Assembly: GCF_024807615.1 (NCBI RefSeq)
Contig: NZ_JANUCJ010000001.1
Coordinates: 934,361 to 998,360 of the forward strand
Reading direction: 5' to 3'
Length of the DNA stretch: 64,000 nt
Source: Tsukamurella ocularis
GTDB taxonomy: Bacteria; Actinomycetota; Actinomycetes; Mycobacteriales; Mycobacteriaceae
The notes beneath the pieces are model-generated. The model was given only the letters and a program-made list of their open reading frames with translations, was not told the origin of the DNA and made no database searches. A program made the translations under genes and the position numbers. Below, piece after piece: positions 18,645-27,504 of the stretch (its first letter is position 1; every line of letters begins with the position of its first letter).

Positions 18645-19042
18645 AGCGCACCCAGTTTCGTCAGACCCGAACGCAGTTGCGCGGTCAGCTCGTTCGCGTC
18701 GTCGTCCGCCGCCGCACGCAGGGCGCGGACGACGACGAGTGCCCCGTCGTCGAGCTCGCCGGCCACGGAGGCGACGGCTGCGCGCAGTCGGCGTGCGACA
18801 GAATGCCGAATCACGGCGTTACCCACCGCTTTCGAGACGACCAGGCCGATACGCGGCGCCGGCGTCACCGGATCGTCCGCGGACACGACGACGCCCGGTC
18901 CCCCCTCGGAAGCGGGGACCGGGCTCGTCTTCGTCGATGTCGCCACATGCACCACGATGGAGCGGCGGCCCACACGTCTACCGCCTTTGACCGCCGCGGC
19001 GAAGTCGCGCGACGAACTCATGCGGTAGCGGGCGGGTAGCAC
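18641..19042 (-). CDS. rnpA: Ribonuclease P protein component
   Basis: The 133-residue basic protein is the cofactor of the RNase P ribozyme that matures tRNA 5' ends. The N-terminal LPARYRM, the SSRDFAAAVKGGRRVG block and the RNR-type motif VGNAVIRHSVARRLR are present; the Asn of RNR is His here. I chose the GTG at 19042 (VLPARYRM), which matches the family N-terminus; the frame runs further upstream without conservation. An insertion of about 15 residues around 50-65 makes it longer than usual. Confidence 0.92.
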   Translation of the reverse strand: MLPARYRMSSSRDFAAAVKGGRRVGRRSIVVHVATSTKTSPVPASEGGPGVVVSADDPVTPAPRIGLVVSKAVGNAVIRHSVARRLRAAVASVAGELDDGALVVVRALRAAADDDANELTAQLRSGLTKLGAL

Positions 19043-19076
19043 GTCAGTGGTCTGCCTTCTCCATCGCCTTTGCAGA

Positions 19077-19116
19077 AGCGCCACCGCGACCGGGCGAACC
19101 GGTACGCGGTGGCGCT
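19077..19116 (-). terminator. Hairpin in the rpmH-rnpA gap
   Basis: A perfect 12-bp stem (AGCGCCACCGCG / CGCGGTGGCGCT) with a 16-base loop lies between the rpmH stop and the rnpA start. No T-run follows, so it may be an attenuator or an RNA-processing or stability element that raises L34 over RNase P protein. Confidence 0.5.
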
Positions 19117-19131
19117 ACGCGAGAGGGGAAA

Positions 19132-19275
19132 TCAGGCCGTCAGCTTCGCGCGGCCCTTGGTCCGACGCGAGGCGACGATCGCGCGCCCGGCACGGGTGCG
19201 CATACGGAGACGGAAGCCGTGCACCCGCGCGCGGCGACGGTTGTTCGGCTGGAACGTCCGCTTGCCCTTAGCCAC
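19132..19275 (-). CDS. rpmH: 50S ribosomal protein L34
   Basis: The 47-residue protein begins [20 protein letters not shown] and continues with the Arg/Lys-rich helix typical of L34 ([23 protein letters not shown]). The GTG start at 19275 follows AAGGAG. It is the first gene of the operon leading away from dnaA on the minus strand, as in most bacteria. Confidence 0.97.
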   Translation of the reverse strand: MAKGKRTFQPNNRRRARVHGFRLRMRTRAGRAIVASRRTKGRAKLTA

Positions 19276-19918
19276 GGTGACACTCCTTGTTCAGTGGACG
19301 GCGCTCTCGCGCCGCCGTTCGGTTAGACGGAAATCTTCGGCGGCACATGAAGCTCGACTTGAGGTCGAACCCGCCCGACGAATCGGTGTGCGCACAGACC
19401 GGTCAAGACTACTTATCCCCACTGACAAGGTCAAACCGGGGCACGCGCAACCGCGTGACGCGCCTCACAATGCCTCCGTGACGACACGCCGAGCATCTCC
19501 GACATCCCACCGCTTCCTGCGGGAATGTGCGTTGTGTTGAGGACCGCGCTCCACTCTGTTAACTTTGCCGAATGCGATTGCTGAGCACGGCCACGGCACC
19601 CCGTGGACCCCGAGCACGGCAGCTTCGGGCCGAAGTGCACCGGGCGTGTAGCGAGCTCGGTGCTGCACCGTAATCCGGTTCGACCGGAGCACTGACCCGC
19701 AGTTCCACGACCTCGTCGTTCCCAGCCGAAGCCAACGGCTGACAACACCTGTACCCCCAGTCCTCCACACCTGTGGATGAACCTGTGGAGTACAGTTCAT
19801 GCGCAGGTCGGGCGGGGTGCGGCTATGCACAGCCCGACATGGACGTGTGAACGTGCGAACGAGAACGCCGGTCGGAAGCCGGAGACCGAAGGCTTTCAAA
19901 CCCGGTGTGGAGGACCTG
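19276..19918. other. rpmH-dnaA divergent intergenic region
   Basis: 643 bases without a gene. It must hold the rpmH and dnaA promoters; I cannot fix their elements. A TTATCCCCA box at 19413-19421 and a cluster of DnaA-box-like sequences at 19762-19793 are present. Confidence 0.6.
19762..19793. promoter_or_regulatory. DnaA-box cluster upstream of dnaA
   Basis: Three boxes lie close together: TCCTCCACA (19762-19770), TGTGGATGA (19773-19781, reverse of TCATCCACA) and TGTGGAGTA (19785-19793). They lie 126-157 bases before the dnaA ATG and suit autoregulation by DnaA. Confidence 0.6.
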
Positions 19919-21412
19919 ATGACCGTCGATCCGCTGATCGAGACGTGGACCGCCGTGGTCGACGAACTCTGCGGAGACAACACCGACCGCACTCTCACCA
20001 AGCAGGAGAAGGCCTGGCTCAAGCTGGTCCAGCCACTGACCCTGACCGAGGGCTTCGCGCTCGTGGCGGTGCCCTCCCAGCTGATGAAGGACGCGATCGA
20101 GCGCAGCCTCCGCGAGCCGCTCGTCGCTGCGCTCTCCACCCGGCTGGGGCAGGACGTGGAGCTCGGTGTGCGGATCTCGCCCGACGCCACACCGCCGGCC
20201 GCGGCGCAGGCCCCCGTCGCCGTCGTCGTCGACGAGGGACCCTCCGGGCCGAGCACAGCGGACCTGACCGTTCCCGTCGGTGGGATCGCTGCGGGGTCGC
20301 CCGGCGCGCCCGCACCATCGGTCCAGCTACCCCCTCCCATGACCGGCCCGGCGAGCAATGGCACGGCCATGACGGGATCGTCCGGCTCGAGCCTGAACCA
20401 GAAGTACACGTTCGAGACCTTCGTCATCGGTGCCTCGAACCGATTCGGGCACGCCGCCGCCTTCGCGGTGGCCGAGGCGCCGGCCCGCGCCTACAACCCT
20501 CTCTTCATCTGGGGCGAGTCCGGACTGGGCAAGACCCACCTGCTGCACGCCGCGGGCCACTACGCCCGACGCCTGTTCCCCGGGATGCGCGTGAAGTACG
20601 TGTCCACGGAAGAGTTCACGAACGACTTCATCAATTCGCTCAAGGACGACCGGCAGGTCCAGTTCAAGCAGCGCTATCGCGACGTGGACATCCTGCTGGT
20701 CGACGACATCCAGTTCCTCGAGGGGAAGCTGGGTATCCAGGAGGAGTTCTTCCACACCTTCAACACGCTGCACAACGCGAACAAGCAGATCGTGGTCTCC
20801 TCCGACCGCCCGCCGAAACAGCTCGCGACGCTGGAGGATCGGCTGCGCACGCGGTTCGAGTGGGGCCTGATCACCGACGTCCAGCCGCCCGAGCTGGAGA
20901 TCCGGATGGCTATCCTGCTCAAGAAGGCGCAGATGGAGCGGATCCACGTGCCGCCGGACGTGCTGGAGCTCATCGCGACCCGGATCGATCGGAACATCCG
21001 AGAACTCGAGGGTGCGTTGATCCGCGTCACGGCGTTCGCCTCGCTGACGCAGACCGACGTGACCTACGAGCTGGCCGAGATGGTGCTCCGCGATCTGGTA
21101 CCCGACACCACGACCATCGAGATCTCCTCCAGCACCATCCTTTCCGTGGTGGCCGAGTACTTCGAGATCTCGGTGGCCGACCTCAAGGGAGTCGAGCGCG
21201 CACGGGCCGTGACGCACGCGCGGCAGATCGCCATGTACCTGTGCCGCGAACTGACCGAGCTATCGCTGCCGAAGATCGGGCAGATCTTCGACCGCGACCA
21301 CACCACGGTCATGTACGCCGAGCGGAAGATCCGCAAGGAGATGCCGGAGCGGCGCCGGGTCTACGACCAGGTGCAGGAACTCACCACGCGCATCAAGCGC
21401 CGCAGCCAGTAG
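19919..21412 (+). CDS. dnaA: Chromosomal replication initiator DnaA
   Basis: The 497-residue initiator binds DnaA boxes and melts oriC. Domain I is at about 1-90, a variable Pro/Ala-rich domain II at about 90-160, the AAA+ domain at about 160-380 with Walker [14 protein letters not shown] and Walker [10 protein letters not shown], and the DNA-binding domain IV at the C-terminus with the signature [12 protein letters not shown]. The ATG at 19919 follows GGAGG by six bases; the upstream in-frame extension is not family-like. The gene points toward oriC, which lies beyond the next gene. Confidence 0.98.
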   Translation: MTVDPLIETWTAVVDELCGDNTDRTLTKQEKAWLKLVQPLTLTEGFALVAVPSQLMKDAIERSLREPLVAALSTRLGQDVELGVRISPDATPPAAAQAPVAVVVDEGPSGPSTADLTVPVGGIAAGSPGAPAPSVQLPPPMTGPASNGTAMTGSSGSSLNQKYTFETFVIGASNRFGHAAAFAVAEAPARAYNPLFIWGESGLGKTHLLHAAGHYARRLFPGMRVKYVSTEEFTNDFINSLKDDRQVQFKQRYRDVDILLVDDIQFLEGKLGIQEEFFHTFNTLHNANKQIVVSSDRPPKQLATLEDRLRTRFEWGLITDVQPPELEIRMAILLKKAQMERIHVPPDVLELIATRIDRNIRELEGALIRVTAFASLTQTDVTYELAEMVLRDLVPDTTTIEISSSTILSVVAEYFEISVADLKGVERARAVTHARQIAMYLCRELTELSLPKIGQIFDRDHTTVMYAERKIRKEMPERRRVYDQVQELTTRIKRRSQ

Positions 21413-21475
21413 TCGCACGCGACCTCGGGCCGGCACCCGTCGGCACCGACCAGCGGTCACATCGGCGGCGCGGAG

Positions 21476-22336
21476 TCAGCGACCCGCCGTGCAGATCAGC
21501 GGTCCGCCCGAGCCATCGGTGCTGCTCTCCTCCGAGACGACCTTGCCGTTGCGGGTGATCGAGCAGCTCACATCTCCCGTGTAGCCGAGCACCGTCACCG
21601 TGACCATGAAGGCGTCCGAGGTGAACGTCTTGGACCACGGGAGCGGCTGCGACCCGAAGAGATTGGTGTCCGGCACACCCACCGTGACGAGCTGCGCCGA
21701 GCCGCTTCCCGTGACCTCCACCCGCCATTGACGCGCGTCCGGCCCCGTGCTCGAGCCACCGCCGAAGATGGGCGGGATCGAGATCCCCGACGGCACACCG
21801 CTGGGCAGCGTGATGCCTCCGGGCTTGGTGCTCGTGGTGGTCGTGGTCGGGGGAGCGGTCGTCGTCTCGGACGAGGCCGTCGTGGTCGACGGGCCGCCGC
21901 TGGTCGCGACAAGTGCGACGATCACCGCGAGGACGAGCGCGAAGACCACGGCCGCTGCGGCAATCCACAGCAGCTTCCGGTTGCCGCCCGAGCCGTCACC
22001 GTCGCCACCCGAACCACCCCCCGGGCCACCGGGGCCCGGGGGAGGACCCTGCGGCGGCTGGAGGCCGTCCTGGTGTCCGTACGCGCCGGGCGCGTAGCCG
22101 AGCTGATAGCCACCGTCGTACTGCTGCATGGGCGGCTGCTGCGGCCCCGGTCCGACGGGCCCCGCGGGGCCTCCGATAGCTGCGGGCGGACCCTGCGGCG
22201 CGTCCGGATCGACCGGTCCGTCGCCGGGGCGCTCGTACTCGCGTGTCGGTTTCGGCACATTCGGCGCGACGGGGCCGACGGGGTAGTTCTGCCCGCCGGG
22301 GTGCGCTCCCGGGCGCTGTGAATCCGGATATCCCAT
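21476..22336 (-). CDS. Pro/Gly-rich membrane protein with MmpS-like C-terminal domain
   Basis: The 286-residue protein has a long cytoplasmic Pro/Gly/Gln-rich tail (about 1-118), one membrane helix (about 122-144), a Thr/Ser/Pro linker, and a C-terminal beta-rich domain (about 200-286) with LPWSKTF and CSITRNGKVV, a pattern of MmpS-type transport accessory domains, including two Cys. It lies between dnaA and oriC, facing dnaA. TACGGT six bases before the ATG at 22336 suggests a leaderless start; a GTG at 22342 is the alternative. The function is unknown; a cell-envelope role is likely. Confidence 0.75.
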   Translation of the reverse strand: MGYPDSQRPGAHPGGQNYPVGPVAPNVPKPTREYERPGDGPVDPDAPQGPPAAIGGPAGPVGPGPQQPPMQQYDGGYQLGYAPGAYGHQDGLQPPQGPPPGPGGPGGGSGGDGDGSGGNRKLLWIAAAAVVFALVLAVIVALVATSGGPSTTTASSETTTAPPTTTTTSTKPGGITLPSGVPSGISIPPIFGGGSSTGPDARQWRVEVTGSGSAQLVTVGVPDTNLFGSQPLPWSKTFTSDAFMVTVTVLGYTGDVSCSITRNGKVVSEESSTDGSGGPLICTAGR

Positions 22337-22403
22337 GGTCACACCGTACGCGCCGGGCTGCCGCCGGAGAACTGTGAGTTACTCACCAGTACTGCACACA
22401 GCC

Positions 22404-22627
22404 TGTGGATAGATTCCCGAAATCCCAGGAGTGACCTGGGGAGAGTTCATCCACAGGTTTCCACAGGCAGCGTTCCTCACCAATCACACAGATGTAGTTC
22501 CACAATCGCTGCGGCGCGTCGTCAACACCCCGACACGCCACCCGCGCTGCACCGACGGTGAGTTTCCACATCCTCCACAGGCCTTATTACGATGACATAT
22601 TTCTTCACTAGATACTTCTTCTGAAAA
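22404..22627. other. Origin of replication oriC
   Basis: Six DnaA-box-like sequences lie in about 180 bases: TGTGGATAG at 22404, TCATCCACA at 22447, GTTTCCACA at 22457, AGTTCCACA at 22496, GTTTCCACA at 22562 and TCCTCCACA at 22571. They are followed by an AT-rich stretch (22583-22627), unusual in this genome and a good unwinding element. The place between dnaA and dnaN matches mycobacterial oriC. Confidence 0.85.
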
Positions 22628-22792
22628 GAGGCGCAGTGAAGGTCCGGCGGGCACTGCTGGCCCGAACCCGTGGTTCGGGCCAGCGGCCACCTGAACGCCA
22701 CCGGATCAGTCCGGCTCCTATAGCATCGAAGACCTCACGGTCGTGCCCGCCACGCCGTACCCGAACGACCCCCACCGAAAGGCCCCGTCGGC

Positions 22793-23956
22793 ATGAAGTT
22801 TCGCGTCCCGCACGAGGAGTTCGCCGAATCCGTCGCGTGGGTGGCGCGCAGCCTGCCCTCGCGCCCCCCGGTGCCGGTGCTCGGCGGCGTCCTGCTCACT
22901 GCGGGTGACGATGGCCTGACGGTCTCGGGATTCGACTACGAGGTCTCCGCGCAGGTGCGCGTCGGAGCCGAGGTCGCAGACGAGGGCCAGGCGCTGGTCT
23001 CCGGCCGCCTGCTCGCGGACATCACGAAGGCGCTGCCGAACAAGCCCGTTGACGTGCAGCTCGACACCACTCGTGTCGCGATCACTTGCGGTAGCGCGAA
23101 GTTCTCGCTGCCGACGATGCCCGTCGAGGACTACCCACAGCTGCCCGAGCTGCCGCAGCAGACCGGCGCCATCGAGCGCGGCACCTTCGCGGAGGCCATC
23201 GCGCAGGTCGCCATCGCCGCAGGCAAGGACGACACGCTGCCGATGCTCACCGGAATCCGGGTCGAGATCGAGGGCGAGCGCGTGGTGCTCGCGGCCACAG
23301 ACCGGTTCCGCCTCGCGGTCCGCGAGTTCGACTGGCAGCCCGCCTCGTCTGACGTCAAGGCCGCCGTTCTGGTCCCGGCGAAGACTCTGTCCGAGGCCGC
23401 GAAGACCTTCGCGGTCGACCCGGAAGTCGGTATCGCGCTGGGCGCCGGCTCGGCCGTGGGCGCCGACGGCCTGCTCGGCGTGGTCGGAGCGGACCGTCGC
23501 ACCACCACCCGACTCCTGGACGCGGACTTCCCGAAGTTCCGGCAGTTGTTGCCCGCCTCGCACACCGCTATCGCCACGATGGAGATCGCTCCGCTGCTCG
23601 AGGCCATCAAACGCGTCGCTCTCGTCGCCGACCGCGGCGCGCAGGTCCGGATGGAGTTCGCCGACGGCTCGCTGCGGCTCTCGGCCGGCGGCGACGACGC
23701 CGGCAAGGCCGAGGAGGAGCTGCCCGCCGATTTCCAGGGAGAGGCGCTCACCATCGCCTTCAACCCGGGCTACCTGCTGGACGGCCTGGCGGCGATTCAC
23801 ACGGAGTCGGTGACCTTCGGCTTCACCACGCCCAGTCGGCCTGCGGTGCTGCGACCCGCGGAGGAGAATGGCTACCAGCCGGACGACTCCGGCGCGTTCC
23901 CCGCGCCGCAGAGCCCGTACACGTACTTGCTCATGCCGGTGCGCCTGCCCGGCTGA
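22793..23956 (+). CDS. dnaN: DNA polymerase III sliding clamp, beta subunit
   Basis: The 387-residue clamp has the three repeated beta-clamp domains (about 1-120, 130-250, 260-387). Typical blocks are [17 protein letters not shown] at the start, [17 protein letters not shown] in the second domain and the C-terminal LLMPVRLPG that forms part of the partner-binding pocket. It tethers the replicative polymerase and repair polymerases to DNA. It lies just to the right of oriC and heads the dnaN-gnd-recF run. Confidence 0.97.
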   Translation: MKFRVPHEEFAESVAWVARSLPSRPPVPVLGGVLLTAGDDGLTVSGFDYEVSAQVRVGAEVADEGQALVSGRLLADITKALPNKPVDVQLDTTRVAITCGSAKFSLPTMPVEDYPQLPELPQQTGAIERGTFAEAIAQVAIAAGKDDTLPMLTGIRVEIEGERVVLAATDRFRLAVREFDWQPASSDVKAAVLVPAKTLSEAAKTFAVDPEVGIALGAGSAVGADGLLGVVGADRRTTTRLLDADFPKFRQLLPASHTAIATMEIAPLLEAIKRVALVADRGAQVRMEFADGSLRLSAGGDDAGKAEEELPADFQGEALTIAFNPGYLLDGLAAIHTESVTFGFTTPSRPAVLRPAEENGYQPDDSGAFPAPQSPYTYLLMPVRLPG

Positions 23957-23993
23957 TCGAACCATCGTCTCCGCACGAAAGGGTGCCGCGAAC

Positions 23994-24878
23994 ATGCAGT
24001 TGGGTCTGATCGGTCTGGGCAAGATGGGCGCGAACATGCGCCAGCGGATCCGCAACGCCGGCCACGAGGTGATCGGCTACGACCCCCGTCCCGAGGTCAC
24101 TGATGTGCCCTCGTTGGAGGCGCTCGCGCAGTCGCTGGCCGCCCCGCGGACCCTGTGGGTGATGGTGCCCGCCGGCGACATCACCCGCGAGACGGTGCGC
24201 AAGCTGGCCGACATTCTCGAGCCCGGCGACCTGGTGATCGACGGTGGCAACTCTCGCTACACGGACGACCAGGTCAACGCGGAACTGCTCTCCACCAAGG
24301 GGATCGGCTACCTCGACTGCGGCGTCTCTGGCGGCGTCTGGGGACTGGAGAACGGCTACGGCCTGATGGTCGGCGGCTCACAGGCCGACGTCGAGCGCGC
24401 CATGCCGATCTTCGACGCGCTGCGGCCGGAGGGTGTGCGTGAGGACGGCTTCGCGCACAGCGGCCCCGTCGGCGCGGGCCACTACGCGAAGATGATCCAC
24501 AACGGTATCGAGTACGGCCTGATGCAGGCCTACGGCGAGGGCTACGACCTCCTCGAGGCCGAGCCGCTCATCGAGAACGTCGCCGGCACGCTCCGGGCCT
24601 GGAGCAAGGGCACCGTCGTGCGGTCCTGGCTGCTCGACCTGCTGGTCAAGGCCCTCGAGGAGGACCCCGGCCTGCAGGAGATCACCGGCTACACAGAGGA
24701 CTCGGGCGAGGGCCGGTGGACCGTCGAGGAGGCGATCCGGCACTCGGTGCCTGCTCCTGTGATCGCTGCTGCCCTGTTCGCGCGATTCCAGTCGCGACAG
24801 GACGATTCGGACACCATGAAGGCGGTGTCCGCGTTGCGCAACCAGTTCGGCGGGCACGCCGTGCGGCGCGCGGACTGA
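23994..24878 (+). CDS. gnd: 6-phosphogluconate dehydrogenase (decarboxylating), short form
   Basis: The 294-residue enzyme converts 6-phosphogluconate to ribulose 5-phosphate in the pentose phosphate pathway. The N-terminal dinucleotide loop GLIGLGKMGANM, the block VIDGGNSRY, the substrate motif GVSGGVWG and the catalytic HYAKMIHNGIEYGLMQ are all present. The length marks the short NAD-preferring type. The ATG at 23994 follows GAAAGGG. Its place between dnaN and recF is shared with Nocardia, Gordonia and some mycobacteria. Confidence 0.95.
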   Translation: MQLGLIGLGKMGANMRQRIRNAGHEVIGYDPRPEVTDVPSLEALAQSLAAPRTLWVMVPAGDITRETVRKLADILEPGDLVIDGGNSRYTDDQVNAELLSTKGIGYLDCGVSGGVWGLENGYGLMVGGSQADVERAMPIFDALRPEGVREDGFAHSGPVGAGHYAKMIHNGIEYGLMQAYGEGYDLLEAEPLIENVAGTLRAWSKGTVVRSWLLDLLVKALEEDPGLQEITGYTEDSGEGRWTVEEAIRHSVPAPVIAAALFARFQSRQDDSDTMKAVSALRNQFGGHAVRRAD

Positions 24879-24896
24879 CCGGGGCCGACCGCTCCT

Positions 24897-26099
24897 TTGT
24901 ACGTCCGCCGGCTCACCCTGCACGACTTCCGGTCCTGGGACGACGTCACCGTCGGCCTGGAGCCGGGCGTCAGCGTCTTCGTGGGCCGCAATGGCTTCGG
25001 TAAGACCAACCTCGTCGAGGCCCTGAACTACCTCGCGACGCTGGGCTCGCACCGCGTCGCCACGGACCAGCCGCTCATCCGGGTCGGCGCCGAGAGCGCT
25101 TCCGTCGTGGCGATCGTGCACAACGCGGGTCGCGAGCTCACCGCGGAGATCGACATCGTCGCCGGCCGGGCGAACAAGGCGCGGATCAACACCGCGCCCT
25201 GCCGCCGGCCTCGCGAGCTGCTGGGGATCCTGCAGTCCGTTCTCTTCGCGCCCGAGGACCTGGCCCTGGTGCGCGGTGAGCCCGGCGGCCGCCGCCGCTT
25301 CCTCGACGACCTCGCGATCGTCCGCACGCCCCGGATCGCCGCGGAGAAGGCCGACTACGAACGGGTTCTCAAGCAGCGGACCGCGCTCCTCAAGACGGCG
25401 TACGCCGCCGCCCGTCGCGGCGGTCCCGACGCCGAGTCCATGCTTTCGACCCTCGACGTCTGGGACGCGCAGCTGGCGCGGTTCGGCGCCGAGGTGCTCG
25501 CGGCCCGTTTGGAGGTGGTCGCCTCGTTGGCGCCGCACCTCACCGTGGCCTACGCCTCGTTGGCGCCGCATTCGCGCGCCGCGACCGTCGCGTACACGAG
25601 CTCGCTGTTCGAGGGCTACGACGGTGACCCGTCCACCGCGTCCGTGGCGGAGTTGGAACGGCTGATGCTCAACGGCCTCGCGGCTGCGCGGCAGCGGGAG
25701 ATCGAGCGCGGCGTGTGCCTCGTCGGACCGCACCGCGACGACCTCGACCTGCGGCTGGGGAACGAGCCGGCCAAGGGCTTCGCCTCGCACGGCGAGTCCT
25801 GGTCGTACGCGCTGGCGCTGCGGCTCGCCTCGCTGGAGTTGCTCCGCGCCGGGGGTTCCGAGCCGGTGCTACTGCTCGACGACGTCTTCGCCGAGCTCGA
25901 CGCGAAACGGCGCACCGCGCTCGCCGAGGTGGCCGCCGACACCGAGCAGGTGATCGTCACCGCCGCGGTTCCGGAGGACCTGCCGCCCGCGTTGCGGGCC
26001 GCGACCTTCCGGGTCACCGTCGACGGACCGACCGACGCGCGGGTCTCCCGCCTGGCCGACCGGGACGACGGGCGGCCGGGGGCGACTGCCACCCCGTAA
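24897..26099 (+). CDS. recF: DNA replication and repair protein RecF
   Basis: The 400-residue SMC-like ATPase loads RecA at gaps. Walker [19 protein letters not shown] is at about 28-45, and the Walker B/D-loop [18 protein letters not shown] is near 325. The start is a TTG at 24897 giving [14 protein letters not shown], which matches mycobacterial RecF; no ATG or GTG would keep this conserved N-terminus. The gap after gnd is 18 bases. The C-terminal 50 residues are variable. Confidence 0.95.
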   Translation: MYVRRLTLHDFRSWDDVTVGLEPGVSVFVGRNGFGKTNLVEALNYLATLGSHRVATDQPLIRVGAESASVVAIVHNAGRELTAEIDIVAGRANKARINTAPCRRPRELLGILQSVLFAPEDLALVRGEPGGRRRFLDDLAIVRTPRIAAEKADYERVLKQRTALLKTAYAAARRGGPDAESMLSTLDVWDAQLARFGAEVLAARLEVVASLAPHLTVAYASLAPHSRAATVAYTSSLFEGYDGDPSTASVAELERLMLNGLAAARQREIERGVCLVGPHRDDLDLRLGNEPAKGFASHGESWSYALALRLASLELLRAGGSEPVLLLDDVFAELDAKRRTALAEVAADTEQVIVTAAVPEDLPPALRAATFRVTVDGPTDARVSRLADRDDGRPGATATP

Positions 26100-26183
26100 C
26101 CGGTCGCCGCGTAGAGTGCCAGGGTGCGCCGAAAGCAAGAGGCGCCAACAACATTCGATACATGGTAAGGAAAGGCGGATCGG

Positions 26184-27503
26184 GTGCGCATCGCGATCGC
26201 ATGCATGGGCTCGCGCGGCGACATCAGCCCGCTCCTGGCGGTGGCCGGCGTGCTCCGGGAGCGCGGCGACGACGTACGGGTCGGCTGCACGGTCGAATCC
26301 CAGGCGTACGTGGTCGCGCACGGCTTCGAACCGCGCATCCTGACGACGCTGAACCTCAAGGAGTTCCTGCAGTCGCCCCAGGGCCAGGAGAAGTTCTTCG
26401 GCGCGAGCACCACCACCCAGCTGCGCGAGGTCGGCAAACTCGCGGACTCGCATGCGGACGAGTTCGATGAGCGCCTCGCCGAGCTTTGCCGGGACGTGGA
26501 CTGCGTCATCAGTACCCGGATCATCGAGGAGCGCGCCGCATTGGTCACGCACCGCGCGGGTGTGCCGCTCGTCATGGTCGAGTACTTCCCCGGCGACGTG
26601 CACAGCACCGTCCCCAATCCGCTGCTGGGCCCGCGCCTGCAGGATGTCACCGCGCGGATCCCGGTGCTCCTGCCCCTGACCTACCGGGTCTTCAACCTGG
26701 GCTGGGCCCTGAGCATCTTCGGCAAGACCGTCGAGCTGGCGCGGCGGGTCGAGTACCCGCGGCGAGTGATCAATCCCCGGTCGGTGCTCGCAGGCCGCGA
26801 CATCCTGCGCGTCGAGGCCTTCGGCCGGGCGCTGGTGCCGCCGCGCTCGCGCGAGGATGCGCGGCACCCTCGCATCGGCTTCATCCGCATTGAGGGCCGG
26901 CCGGCGGATCGCACCGAGCGTGACGCGATGATCGAGACCTGGCTCGCGCAGGACGACCGTCCCGTCGTCTACGTCGGATTCGGCAGCATGCCCGTCGTCG
27001 ATTTCGACGGGGTGGTCGGCGGTCTGGCCGGGATCCTGGCCGGGGACGGGATGCGCGTGCTGGCCGTGCCGGGCTGGTCGGCGCGGACCCGCGACGAGGT
27101 GGTGAACACCCCGGACCTGCTGATCGTGCCCGACGTGGACCACGACACCGTCTTCCCGCGGTGCGCCGCGCTCGTCCACCACGGAGGTGCCGGGACGACG
27201 GCGATCGCCGCCGCGTCGGGCCGACCGTCGCTGGTGTGCAGCCAGGCCTTCGACCAGCACTTCTGGGGGCGCCGGATTGAGGCCGTCGAGGCCGGTGCGA
27301 TCCTTCCGCGGCGCCGGATGACCGCGCGGACCATCGCCGAGGGCGTCCTGCGCCTGGTGCGGGACGAGCGCATCGTCGACGGCGCCCGGCGTACCGGCGT
27401 GGCCGCCGCCGCGGACCTGGGCGGACGGGACGAATTCCTGGCCGCCTTCGATGCCTTCCTGGCCGAGGTCGACGGTGCCCGCGCCGCGGCCACCGATCGC
27501 TGA
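26184..27503 (+). CDS. UDP-sugar glycosyltransferase, GT1 family
   Basis: The 439-residue protein is of the GT-B fold. The N-terminal acceptor domain begins MRIAIACMGSRGDISPLLAV, and the C-terminal donor domain contains VYVGFGSMP and the nucleotide-sugar block HHGGAGTTAIAAASGRPSLV, here in two parts, with the QAFDQHFWGRRIE segment. Relatives glucosylate lipids, macrolides or glycopeptidolipids; the acceptor cannot be read from sequence. The GTG start follows AAGGAAAGG. The MFS exporter gene begins one base after its stop, so the pair may make and export a glycosylated product. Confidence 0.88.
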   Translation: MRIAIACMGSRGDISPLLAVAGVLRERGDDVRVGCTVESQAYVVAHGFEPRILTTLNLKEFLQSPQGQEKFFGASTTTQLREVGKLADSHADEFDERLAELCRDVDCVISTRIIEERAALVTHRAGVPLVMVEYFPGDVHSTVPNPLLGPRLQDVTARIPVLLPLTYRVFNLGWALSIFGKTVELARRVEYPRRVINPRSVLAGRDILRVEAFGRALVPPRSREDARHPRIGFIRIEGRPADRTERDAMIETWLAQDDRPVVYVGFGSMPVVDFDGVVGGLAGILAGDGMRVLAVPGWSARTRDEVVNTPDLLIVPDVDHDTVFPRCAALVHHGGAGTTAIAAASGRPSLVCSQAFDQHFWGRRIEAVEAGAILPRRRMTARTIAEGVLRLVRDERIVDGARRTGVAAAADLGGRDEFLAAFDAFLAEVDGARAAATDR

Positions 27504-27504
27504 C

